From: Tetrahymena thermophila SB210
Taxonomy: Eukaryota; Ciliophora; Oligohymenophorea; Hymenostomatida; Tetrahymenidae
Reading direction: 5' to 3'
Assembly (NCBI RefSeq): GCF_000189635.1
Contig: NW_002476353.1
Coordinates: 248,001-312,000 of the forward strand
DNA length: 64,000 nucleotides
Both the position numbers and the translations under genes were made by a program. Of this stretch, positions 23,231-35,400 are shown piece after piece. Below the pieces are notes generated by a model. The model saw only the letters and a list, made by a program, of their open reading frames with translations. It did not search any database and was not told the origin of the DNA. Each line of letters opens with the position of its first letter. The stretch's first letter is position 1.

Positions 23231-25639
23231 TTTGGGTTAAAACTAATCTAAAAAAATTGAAATAAAGAAAAATTTCCTGATATTTTTACTTTATTAATTT
23301 GTTTTGGTGGTGTTTGCTTTTCATGATTAAATTAATTTAAATATTATTTCTTTACTTATTTATCAACTAAATTTACTATTTTTTCCTTTTTTTTTATTCC
23401 TTTGATAAATTGTATTTGTAAACCAATTTAAAGAATCAAAATATGAATTGAAAAATTCAGTTTGTGGCAAATATTACAAAATAATATCAAGATCTAATAA
23501 ATTACTTTACATATTATAATTGTTTTCACTTTATCTGATAGTTTAAATTAGCTATTGTGATTATTTTTTTCTCACAAAGTAAATAATTAAGAAACACTGG
23601 TAAAAATTGTACACATTTTATGATCTTACAAAAATTTATATTTTAATTTGTAAATTTTAACCATAAAACTGAATTTGTATTTGCTTTGTTTTTTTCACCA
23701 AAATTTTTTACTAGCTTACAAATTTTAAACAAGAAGCTATTAATCTTACTTTAGTGACCTTTAAAAATTTAAATTTTAATATTTATAATAAATGAAAGCA
23801 TTTTTTAAGCATAATTTGTATTTAACAATATTAAAATTTCTAAAAATAAGCATTTCAGAGTGACAGTAATTTAAATATAGTTTTGCTAAAATTGTTTTGA
23901 GAAGAGAAATAGTTATTAAATGAACTTTTATATTAATTCAATGTTGATAAATTTTGTAAAAATTATTGAAATCATAAAAGCAAAAAAAAATTTAATTCAT
24001 TTTTATTTATTGTTCTTTTTAAAAATAATTTTAGAAATCAAAAAAATCTAGAAAGTTTTCTATTATTGATGTAAATAATTTAATAAAACTAGAAATTTAA
24101 TACAAATAATTAATAATTGTTATAAAAAAATCTAAATTAATTAATATTTGATCCTTTAAAAGATTTTTAGCTAATTTTGTAATATATCAATCAACTTATT
24201 AGCTTGGTTGTAAATTAAATTTTTGATTTTGTAAGCGAAATCATCTCCAATAAGCTTTTGTTTTGATTAAAGTTTTTGATACTCAATAAAAGTATAGTCC
24301 AAAATAAGAATTATTAGGTTACAATACACAAATTAATGTTACTCTGTTAATCAATTTTATTTTTACTTATATAAATTTTAATTTTTTAATTACTTCATAC
24401 TTTAATTAGAAAGTTGAATTAATGAAGTGTAAATTGAATATTTTACTTCATTTAACAATAAATATTTTATTTATTTTTTTATTACATTTACAATCTTTAA
24501 TAAAGTAATATGGAAATATTCACTAAAAACTCTCTATATAAGAAAAAATATAATTTTTTCTATGATTTACAATGTTAAATATATTTCAATTTAAATTATT
24601 TTAACTATTTTAGTTCAGTATTTATAAGTATTTATTTTTCTAAAATGGCTGAATTATACACATTTATGATAAATTTGTATGCAGAAAATGAAAATAAAGA
24701 TGAAAAAATCTAATTATTTGTATAACACTTTGTTACTGATTTTTTTATTAATTTGTATAATGCATAATTTTTATTGATAAATTAAATAAAAGATATTGCA
24801 TGAAAGTAGAAAAAAAATTTTTTTTTTTCTAGTTCAATTAAAGTTTTTTCTATGATTTAAATAATATATTTCTAAAGTTAATATCTTTGTAGAAGTAAAA
24901 TTAATAATGTGTAAAGTACTAGAAGTAAAGTATAAGTCAAATATGCATATAAAACCCACCAATTTGCTTTTACTATCATTTAAAGTTTAATTAATGGTTG
25001 AAATTTGAAATTATACTATGAATGTATAAAATAAGATTATGAAGCTTAACTTTAGTCACAAAGAATGTATATAGTATTTTATTAAAAATAAAATTTGAAT
25101 CTTTAAAGTGTAAATTAATTCATCTATTTTAAATTCTCAATATTAATGAAATCATTCATATTATCTCCAAAGCAAAATAGAATAAATTTATGTCTAATAA
25201 TCTAAAATAAATTTTCTATGATAAAAATAACAAATGGCTTTCATAATATCTCATAACCAAATTCTCCTCTTATAAAAAAAACTTTATATGTTTATTTTGT
25301 TTGAAAATTAAAAAATCTTGTTAATTAAAAATTTAAGTGTAAAGGAAAAGTATAATATCTTGGATAGATTTATAAAAAGCTAAAAGCTTGTAATAAACTA
25401 TCATACCATATATTAAAAAAGATTTGGAAATTAATTTGGCAGTAATAACATTTGCTTTTTTGATTTGAATTTAGAAATGTATTTCAATAATCACAAACAG
25501 AAAAATTTTAGTATGATATTTATAAAGTGGGAAAATTATAAATAATCGTTTCAATCAAAATGATTAAACAAATTTCAATTAACTAATTTTTGCATTCAAA
25601 TTAACTATTATAAAAGTAAGTGTATATTGCTTTTTATAA
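23231..25639. other. Gene-free AT-rich spacer
   Basis: More than 2 kb of very AT-rich DNA (part of the 5.3-kb gap 21970-27300). I read both strands in the ciliate code and found no frame with gene-like composition and no RNA gene. Confidence 0.5.
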
Positions 25640-26101
25640 ATGTTTACCCACTCAAATTACAAGTAGTTGCTCATCAGTAGTATAAAATATATATCTGATT
25701 CTAATGCGGATAAGGACTAAGAACTTGCATACTAAATTATTTATGAGAGTTATTTTAAATAGGTGGTTTATTTATAAAAAAATTCCTTTAATCAAAGCAG
25801 TTTAACAACAAAAACTAACTATTTTATAGATGCTGTGATGAATTATTAAATTTAGTCTTTACAATCACGTTTAAATCACCTTGCAAAATACGTATATTTT
25901 TTCGAAAAAAGAAGTTTTAATTTGATAACATTTAAAGCTGATTAATTTATTTTACACAGAAAAACTCTAGTAAATTCGAATTTCTTTAATGTTAATCTTG
26001 CATTTGTAAGATAATCATGTATTTATTTTTTTTGTATGCATACAATTGTAAGTTAGAGTAAGTAAAAAAAGATGTTCGTTTTAGAAAAATATTTTTAATG
26101 A
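25640..26101 (+). CDS. Possible small orphan protein (153 residues)
   Basis: An open frame runs from ATG 25640 to TGA 26099-26101. Its first 120 residues have a gene-like mix: MFTHSNYKQLLISSIKYI, SDSNADKDQELAYQIIYES, NHLAKYVYFFEKRSFNL. Q codons (TAA/TAG) are used in a normal way. The last 30 residues are less convincing and may be intron or chance. The local DNA is less AT-rich than its surroundings. I know no homologue. Random open frames of this length occur in such DNA because only TGA stops, so this is a candidate only. Confidence 0.35.
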
Positions 26102-27300
26102 TACAAAAGTATTTACTATTAATTTAGTTTTTTTAGCATTAATACAAATTTAATTTAATGTTATATTTTAAATTTTCTTTTATATTTAATCTGATATCAC
26201 TACTTCAATACTTCTCTATTTATGATTTAAAAAATTTTTGTTTTACAATGGATAATTTAAAACTTTTCTTTCTTTGTTAAATCTACACTATATCAAATTG
26301 TGCTAGTAGTAAATCTTAACGCTTTATAATGAAGTCTTTTATCGCTTCGTATATTAACAAAAGAGACTTGAGTTCGCTAACAATCTTATTCAAAAGCAAG
26401 TGCACATAAATCTATAAAATTATTTAACTGGTTTGCTTATTTTAAGAAAGGAAATAAAATTGGTGCATTGCCAAGAATAATCTTATAAAGAAAAAAGAAA
26501 TAGAGTTTTCAATCTCTAATTACACAAATAAATTCACTAGTGCTAGGAAAGAACAATAATTGTGTTAAATAATCTTATTACGCAAATATAGATATTTGCT
26601 AATATTTATAAAATTAAATAATGTTATTGCTAGAAACAATAAGCAAACTTGAGTATTGAAAAAAATAAGAATAATATTTATTTTGGGTTAATGTTACTAA
26701 ATTTGACTCAAATAATCTAAATCCATACAATAAACAAAAAGCTTGAAATCATAATTATTAATTTGTGAAAAGATTTAATAAGCAGGATTTTGAACAAATT
26801 AATTAAAAATATCAATGTTTGTTATAGTAAAGAATATAGCGTGAATTCTTAATTAAGATAATTCATAAATCTGTATGTATTACTAGTCACACATTTATCT
26901 ATAAAATACATAATTTATCATTTATACGACTTTAGATTAATTTACATTCGTATATCTCTAATACAACTCGACTATCGTCTCCCCTTATTTTTATAGACTC
27001 TATCGATCAATCAATCTCTATAATTTATATTTTTAAAGTTAATTCCAAAATCAAACAAAAAAATAAAAGTACATCTTCAATTCTTTATTCAAGAAAACTA
27101 GAATACTGGAATAGAAAAAAAACCATTTTTCTTTAAAAACAGTCAGCTCTCTCACTTCCTTATCAAATAAGTTGCTAACTTTTTGAATATCACTTTTTTC
27201 CATAATAATGAGATAAAACTATTCTAGATAACAACACTAGCTTGTGCCTAGCGATTTAGTGGGTTATGAAATCTCCCCACTCCGTAGCCGTGCTAAAAAA
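26102..27300. other. Spacer and probable long 5' leader/promoter of the 27301 gene
   Basis: No convincing gene. The last 350 bases have fewer T/A homopolymers and more C than the general spacer (for example around 26950-27000 and 27260-27295), which fits promoter and 5' leader sequence of the gene that starts at 27301. Confidence 0.4.
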
Positions 27301-29214
27301 ATGAAATCTTCTACAAATGCTCCTAATTAAAGCTAGTACTAAAGCTATCCTAAACAAGTTTCAAATACTAATATCATTATTAAAAGTTTAAAAAACATCT
27401 CCAGTGATTAAAGCACTGAAGATGACGATACTTTAAACCGTTCCTCAAAAATTACTGGAGTTGGATCTACAGCAACTATCACTCGTATTCTAAAATAAAA
27501 TCAAGGTGAAGAACGAATTAATCAATAATAATAATAATAATAATTTAATAATAACTCAAGCATACGTTCGTTAAGCACAGGATAACTCTAAAGTTTCAAT
27601 AAATTAAAAAATAATCAATACTAAAAGGCTTCGATAAATCCTTCATACTGCTCAATCCATAATTTGGATTTAGTATAAAAGCAGAAATTCCAAAACTAAG
27701 ACACCACTTAGATTAAATCAAATAATAACATCACTGAATAATGCCTAAATGAAGAAGAGGAAGAAGATCATAATATTTGGGATGATGATCTCTTAAAAAT
27801 CCGTGGAATAGATACTGAAAATTGGATAGACAGTGATGGATCAACATTTACACTCTTCCATTTATACAAAGCTCGTTTTGGTACTCATCCTAACTAAAGA
27901 GAAGAAATTACTAATGAAGAAGTTATTAAAATGATGAAACGTTTTTCTCGTAACCGCCGTAATAAAAATCTTGAAAGATTCCCATGGGAAACATTCAATG
28001 ACGATCGCGTCTATTGTGATGAAAGCGATATTTACTATGATAAAAACTTTTAAATTTTCCATAAACTCTTTAATCAATTTTACAATAACGACAAAGCGCG
28101 CCATGACCGCACTCTTATTAAAAATAATTTCATATAAAAACTTCAACTCGAAAATGGTAAAAAAATTCCTTCACTTGAAGACGAATTAGTATAAACTAAA
28201 AATACAGACTCTACACCTAGTAATGGAAAAAGAAACAACTCATTTTTAATAAAAAAAAATATTCGCTCAATGAGCCAAGTAGGATAGATTAATCAGCATT
28301 AATCTTAAATAAATTCTGGCCTTAATTCATTTAGAATTAGATAAATCTAAAATAATCCTACTTAATAATAGCCCCTCAATTTTTATTAAGCCAAATCTCA
28401 AAGTTGTATTCCTTCTAATGATATTTAATTGATCTCATAATAAATGCTACTTTCAAAAGATCAATCTCCAGTTAAGCAATCTCCCATCTCCCTCCATAAT
28501 TCTTAATCATAAATTAGCGTAAATTCTCCAGCAGTCAGCTATTCTCCCATTAAATAATCTTAAAACAGTAATGTAAACAACAATAACGAAAGTACCTTTT
28601 CTTCACCTGCTAAAAAATATCATGTCAGCTAGAGCTCCCTTGACTAGTAAAGTTTTTCAGCAATGTTTGATTCTGCTTAAAGTACAGCAACCAAAACTTA
28701 AAACTAATAACCATCATTCAAATACTAGCTTATTAATGCACTCAAAAGTACATCATAATAATAATAGGAAGATTCTTACTAAAATTATTTAAGTAATAAA
28801 ATAAAACTAATTCAAAATTAAAAACTAAGAGAATAAGCAGCAGCTTAAATTACATAAGCAAATGACGGTTAAACTAGAAAATAATCATTATTAAAGCGTT
28901 AAAATTCAGTTAACCCTGCTTAAAAGTACGCAAATATGTCTAACTTATCTTAAAGTTAACTTTAAAATATAAATTTATCCAAAATTAATGGCAACGAGAG
29001 CTTTTATAAAAGTGCATAAAAACATAATGCTAATACTGAGTCTATGGTGTAAAAGAAAGGATCATATTCACCAGTAAAAGTAAGAAATGTTGGAAATCAA
29101 AATTTGGGTAATCTTTTACACTTAAGAAATATTAACTCCCAAGCACATTAACCATCTCCATTCAATGATTTAACCACTGTTAAAAAAATGAATATACTTA
29201 CATTAATGAAATGA
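27301..29214 (+). CDS. Intronless 637-residue protein of unknown function
   Basis: One open frame of 638 codons from ATG 27301 (AAAAAA-ATG) to TGA 29212-29214. Residues 1-155 are S/N/Q-rich and include a short poly-Gln run. Residues of about 160-296 look globular: WDDDLLKIRGIDTENWID, FTLFHLYKARFGTHP, EEVIKMMKRFSRNRRNK, RFPWETFNDDRVYCDES, IFHKLFNQFYNNDKARHDR. The rest is low-complexity S/N/Q/P, with repeated 'SPxxxSP' pieces such as SPVKQSPIS. No known domain, signal peptide or membrane segment is seen. Unlike its neighbours it uses CGT/CGC for arginine several times in the globular block and has no introns, traits of highly expressed ciliate genes. The repeated serine-proline sites suggest a phosphorylated regulatory protein, but that is inference. 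Confidence 0.8.
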
Positions 29215-30322
29215 TATCCAGTTTAGAAAAGAAATTCTATAAAAGAATTAACAACTTACTTACTTACTTGTTAATTTTTCTTTACTAATCATTCAGTTAA
29301 ATAAAAAAACAAACAAATAATACATTATAAATAACTGCTTAATACAAAATATAATACAATCTAATTTATAATTTTATTCTTGATTCTTCTGTATATACAA
29401 CTCTTACTATTTATTACATAAAACAATCCATTTTTGATATTAAAAATATATTTCATTTCATTGATTTTTATATATTTTTCACACTTAAATATTTTGTAAA
29501 GTAACCTTGTTATAAATTATAAATTTTATATCATATTTATTTATTTATTTATAAAATCACTGATTAATTATCAAAACGCCTTATTTTTATCATATCTTTA
29601 ACGCATAAAACCTTCACATAAAAAGCTAAATAAATATTTATTTTATAGTTTTGCATTAGAACATTATTCAAATTATGCAAATTTAAATTAAATTCCTTAA
29701 ATTAATAATATTTAAAAAATGAATGTTTGGCTATTTTACCAAAGCTTTAAAAGAAAAAAATTATTTTAACCAATTTTTCATAATTATTATTATTAATTCC
29801 TGAATTATATTAAATTTATGATCAAATAACAAAATACACCACCAAATTTTTAAGTAAGAGCTAAAATAATTTTGAGTTTTAAAATATATTTTTTTATACT
29901 CATTAAAATTTCCAAATATGAACGTTCAATTTATATATAAAGAGTTATTCATTCTTTATTTTAGATAAAGCAAAAAATAATGTTTTTTTATGAAGTTTAT
30001 CAAAATTATTAATACCATTCATTGAAATATATTAACTTTGCCATCAAATAATTTTTAAAAGCACACACTTTTTTTAAGAATAGCTAAATAATTTCAATTT
30101 TAAAATGTATTTTTTATATTTTGCAAAAATTTCAAATATTAGGTTTCAATATTTATTTTGTTGTTCATTCTTTCTTTTAGATAAAGCAATAAAGTAATAA
30201 TATATTAGTATAGGAAATTATCTAATCTGAAGTTTGTTGGTCATGAGTAATTAACTAGAAGCAAACATTTTCTGATCATTAAGATATTTTAAAATTAAAT
30301 AAGTATAATCTTTAATAATCAT
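29215..30322. repeat. Spacer with a ~225-bp diverged tandem repeat
   Basis: Two copies near 29855-29990 and 30075-30210 share 'GCTAAA(A)TAATTT', 'TTTTAAAATRTATTTTTTAT', 'AA(A)TTTC(C)AAATAT', and 'TTCATTCTTTMTTTTAGATAAAGCA'. The rest is AT-rich with no gene. Confidence 0.5.
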
Positions 30323-31772
30323 ATGGATTAAGCAAAAGTTGAAAAAAATATATTGTCAAAAAATATAAAGAAATAAAAAAGCACAGACAAATCAAAAAAA
30401 GTAAAATAAAAGAAAAAAAAGCAAAAAATGTAGGGTAGTACGAGATTAGCATCACATGCAAATTCATGGTATACAGGAAACTGTAAAATCTTAAAGAAAT
30501 TTACTTTATTGTATGATCTTTTTTTATTTTAAAATTCATATTAGAAAAGGAATTAGATTAAGAATTATCAGGTTATCTTTCTAAAGCTAACAAACAATAG
30601 CTGAATATATAAAAAGTGAAGGCATTAATTGGCCCGTAATGCTAAAATAAAATTGAAATATTTTTAAATTTAATTTGTTTATAAAATACAGTCATGCAGG
30701 TTATTATTATAGTGGACCTACAGCAGCTTGGGGATATCAATATCTTTAGCCAATAGAAAAGTAAATAAAATAATAAAAATAACAAATATTAATATCTACT
30801 TTTATAAAATTAAGTCTAAGAGTATTTTTGCTGGGACCTTGTCATCATATATACATGAATGGATGTGGTATCTCAGGATTAGAAAAATTTTAAACTCCTC
30901 TTGGAGATATTACACTTGACAAATAAAGTAGAAATAGATTATATAATTTGTGAATTTGCATTTCATTAAGAAATTATTTTTAGCAATTTAGGAACTGAAA
31001 AACACAGGCAAATTTGATGTTGTTAGTAAGAAAAATGAAGAAGACGAACATTCTCTTGAAATGCACTTACCATATATCTAAAAAATCCTTGGATAGTATT
31101 TATTTTCAAAATATAAAATACTTTTCTTAAAAATTCAATTAATATTAAAGATAATAATTTAAACTTGTTCCTATCATGGTTGGAAACTTAAGCTATTAAA
31201 GGGAACAAGAGTATGGGTAATTGTTAAGTAAATACTTTGATGATGATAACACTGTATTTATTATTTCGAGCGATTTTTGCCATTGGGGATCAAGGTAAAT
31301 AAATAAATGAATAAATTATCATAAAATGAACTAATCAGATTTATATTTAAATTAAATAAAAAGATTCGATTATTAGTACTACAACAAGTAAGATGGAGAG
31401 ATTTGGTAATCAATATAAAAATTAGATACTGCAGGTATGGAATTGATAGAAAATCATGATTGCGAAAAATTCAATAAGTATTTGGAGCAAACCGAAAACA
31501 CTATATGTGGTCGCCACCCTATTGGAGTTTTGCTACAAGTAATAATCTTATACAACACTCATATAAATATTAGCTTTCTTATATTATTTATTTAAAAATA
31601 TTTTTAAATATCTAAATAACTTATTAAAATGTTTTGTATTAAGGTTATTAAGAGCACTTAGAAATATGCAGGATAACTTAAAACTAAATTTATGCATTAT
31701 GAATAAAGTGAACAAGTAAAAACTCAAAAAAGTTCTTCTGTAAGTTATGCAACATCTATTACATATGTATGA
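30323..31772 (+). CDS. MEMO1: MEMO1 family protein (AMMECR1-associated / Memo-like)
   Basis: Eight exons join to 331 codons (330 residues): 30323-30482, 30545-30635, 30692-30760, 30815-30927, 30984-31095, 31151-31294, 31364-31538 and 31644-31772. The protein aligns end to end with human MEMO1: RLASHANSWYTGN, PHAGYYYSGPTAAWGYQYL, VFLLGPCHHIYM, EDEHSLEMHLPYIQKILG, VPIMVGNLS, FIISSDFCHWGSRF, NTICGRHPIGVLLQ, SSSVSYATSI. The likely metal-site residues are present: His85 in PHAGY, His117/118 in GPCHH and Cys278 in CGRHPIG. MEMO proteins are homologous to class III extradiol dioxygenases; in animals MEMO1 is a copper/iron-binding redox protein linked to cell motility. A lysine-rich extension of about 40 residues precedes the conserved part (QKKKKQK); it may be basic-domain targeting. 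Introns are 54-105 bp. Confidence 0.92.
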
Positions 31773-32418
31773 AATTGTGTAAAAAAATATTAAAAATATC
31801 TTAATTTGTTTGAGTAATCTAATAATTAAAAATTAAACATTTATTATTCTTTTAAATATTAAATTAATGTTTATTTTATATCTTTCAAGATATATCACAG
31901 ATTATTTGCTTAGATTTAATAAAAAAATTATATTCTATTTTTTAAAAAGTTTAGCAAATAAATTGTTTTTATTTTCATTTTAAAAATTAAAATTAAAATT
32001 TATTTGAAATATTACCCAAAATAGGTTAATTAATTTGTTTTTTTAGACAAAATTTCTTTTAAAAAATATTAATTTTTAATATGAATTTTATCTTAATTTT
32101 TAAAAACAGATTGAAAGGTAAATATTTATTTGCTTAAATATTGTATAATTTCGAAACAATTATTTTTATTTTTAATATAAAAATGATAAATTTCATTGAA
32201 ATTATTACTTAACATAATAACTTTTAAAAATGAACTAATTTCATATAATAAATAATAAAAAACTAAAAAAAATAAAAATTTTTAAATGTTAATTAATATA
32301 GACTTATTTTTAAAGATATTACATATTAGGTCAAAATAATTACAAATTTAATTTTTAAAAAAAAATTATTTGGTTATTATTTAGGAAATTTAAACTTATT
32401 TACTAAGCAATAAATATT
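31773..32418. other. Convergent spacer, no gene seen
   Basis: About 650 bp of AT-rich DNA between the 3' ends of the MEMO1 and TBC genes. Nothing recognisable beyond probable 3' untranslated regions. Confidence 0.55.
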
Positions 32419-35400
32419 TCAATACCATCTAATAACATTTTGGTTATTATCATAATAAAACTTTTGTTTATTATATTTTACTAAATTTGGTTAAACTATT
32501 TTGCATGGTAGATATTATTTTGTAGAGCATATATTCCAAATAGAGTATCCATTAAACTAATATTAGGGATCTGGTATTTGAGAATTCTAGCTTTAGAAAT
32601 CAAAATTTTATGGTGATTAATATTTTTGAGGAACATTTATTTTTGGTTTCTTATCTTATATAAATATTTGAATGATATTATTGTTTTCTACTACTTTTTG
32701 TGGTGATACTATCTCCTTTAAAGGTACATTAAGTTTATCTATTATTTTAGAGTTTATCAGAACCTAAACATATTTTTTGACAAAGTGGTTGGGTTGTTTT
32801 AATATTCTTGATAAAATAAAGATTATTGAATCATCAAGAGTGAGATGGGGTAGATAATTAATTGACACTGATTTCTTTAGTAAATTATGTATATTTGATG
32901 AAATAAAAATATAATCACAATAAAGCTATTTGTTGTCATGATATTAGATTTGTAAAAGAATAGGAATGTTTATTTAAATAGGTAAAGATGGGTGAACAAA
33001 TTGACTATCTTTCATAAGATATACTTCTAGTAATTTGATACCGCAAACATATTGCTTAAAAGTATCAAAATCACCTATGTACTAATATTGTTTTAAATTA
33101 ATCCAATTTCTAAATTAGCTGAGTGGGAATTGAATGGCTTTGTTTCTAATAATAAATTGATTTTTTGAGAAAATTTCTTTTAATTTAAAAGTATTTTCAT
33201 AGTTTGAAGTAATTGTGACTTTGCTAAACTCATCTAGAGTGAACTCTACATCTTTTTTAACTAACCTACCTTATTATTTGAAGAATACTTCAAATTTTCC
33301 TTCCTTTTATTTGAATTGGTGAGTTTAGCCATCTATTTCTTAATCTAGGAAAAAATTTTTTCTTTATCCACTGTTTGGGTTTTAAGATTAAGCAAATATT
33401 GGATCGAAAGGTGTTTAACTTTTAAGATCCAAATTATTTTATTGATGGCTATTAAAATTTAAGTTGTAGTCTATAACATTTTTAACAGGTCGTTATAGTA
33501 ATTGTTGTTGCTGAGTGCTTTACTAGCTAGTAAAGTTATTCAAAGAGGAACTTTCATATGTTTTTATGCTTTATATTATTTTCTCTATAATAAATGGCTG
33601 AGATATATTTAAATTATCCATAAGATATGTGTTGCATAACTTACTAACTATTTTATTTATGAAAAAGTCAGTCACATCATACGTTTCACCAGAATTAAAC
33701 ATAATTTTTGCAAAAGTAATTTTATCATTTTGTTAGTTTAGGGATAAAATTAGTTATTAAATATCACGAAATTGTAAAAAGTTCATTTCTGTTTTCAAGA
33801 AAAAATCTATCAAATAAGCTTCTAAATCATCGCTAGTTTACTGTGGATATCTTAGAAGGAAAAGCTAGTAGAGTATTTTTAGCTTTTATTAGTAAGAAGC
33901 TGGTACATAAAATAAAATAAATTAAAGAATTTCAATAGCATCATTTTCTTATAAGTCTTTTATAAGGCTCTAAAGAGAAGTAATACGAGTCTGGTCTGTT
34001 AAACTTAACAATTTTTTAATCAAGGTAGAATTTGGCATGACTTTATTGTCATCACTAGTAGATGCTAAATTAAATACTCTGTGATTTCTAGTTAAAATGT
34101 TTTTACTGTATATAAAATGCTATATGTTGCTTTAGAGAAGCACTTGATTGTTAAAATAGTTTTCAAAATCAGAAAATCTCTCTATTCTACTATTTGTAAA
34201 GCTGTTATTTAGACAAACATCATTTTTAAGTAACTGAACATCATATATGCCTTTCAAAGCTTAGTCTTGCAATTAATTATGATTACTATTGTTGTTATTT
34301 TAGTTCATCTTTTATTTAACACTTGTATATTATTAAATCATCTGCTATTACAATACAGGTTGCATCGATTAATTTTCAAGAAGTGAAAAACTTTCTATAT
34401 AAATGTTATATTCTAAAATAATTTGATCTGGGTATTGGCTCTCTATCATAAATGACATTTAGTGATACATGGTATTTTTATTGAATGCTCTTATATCAAT
34501 GTCTAGGCTGTAATTTAAATCATTAATTCTAACTTTTATCCTTAGCATCGGTGTTTTTTCAACACTTTCAAAAAACTAATATTAATCAATTTTCTCAATA
34601 TCATCTCCTTACACTTATCTTCTTCCAATTTCTAATAAATAATTTAATTTCAAACTATTTTCTTGTCTGGAAGGAAAATATATGGACTTAAGCTTCTTAA
34701 TTCCATTATTAAACACTCGTTTACCATCAATAAAATCAGGCTAAAAATTACTATCTTGGTAGTTTCCACATAACTTTGAATTTGTGAAAGTTTATTCACC
34801 TGATTATAATTAATCTAAGTCCACACAAACTATCTTTGAAATAAATATGTGCAGATTTTCTTTTTTAAATAAGTATTCTTCGTCTTAATTTTAAAATGAG
34901 CTCAATCTTATAGATTCTAAGCTTTCTTCATATGATTTTTTAAGACCATTTACAAAGTAATCCTATTCACTGAAATCTTGGCTTTACCTTAAATTATATT
35001 GCTCCTTTTACTTCTCTCCACTAGAACTGCTTTAACTGACTAGATTTTATGTTTATGGAGATTTTTATAATGCTGCACTGTTTACAGAAGATCCAAAAGG
35101 ATTTATAGTTTTTTTAGCTGCTAGATTATTCTAAATATTATTTTAAACTGGCGAGAATTGTCTAATAGAATTTTAATTTGATTTTTATGGAGTAAACACA
35201 TTAGTAAATTAGTAATTAGATTATTCTTGATTTCTAAATTTTAACGAGTATTCAATTAAATTAGAATTATATGCACCTCTATTGCTTGAAAGTTAATTTA
35301 TTTTTGGAGTTTCTAGCTGATTTACACTATCTCTAATATTTATTAAATTATCATTACTAGCTTAAAGAGTCATAAAATTTTATTATTATTGTTGTTAAGG

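Noticed and set aside
26248-26652. Plus-strand frame of 134 codons open in the ciliate code
   Set aside because: Composition is uneven and it contains stretches typical of spacer DNA; because only TGA stops, frames of this length are expected by chance in such AT-rich sequence.
27862-28189. Two short ORFs, one on each strand
   Set aside because: Both overlap the globular block of the 637-residue gene in other frames.
30728-30919. Plus-strand ORF of 63 aa
   Set aside because: Runs through MEMO1 exons 3 and 4 and the intron between them in the wrong frame; the MEMO1 frame is fixed by homology.
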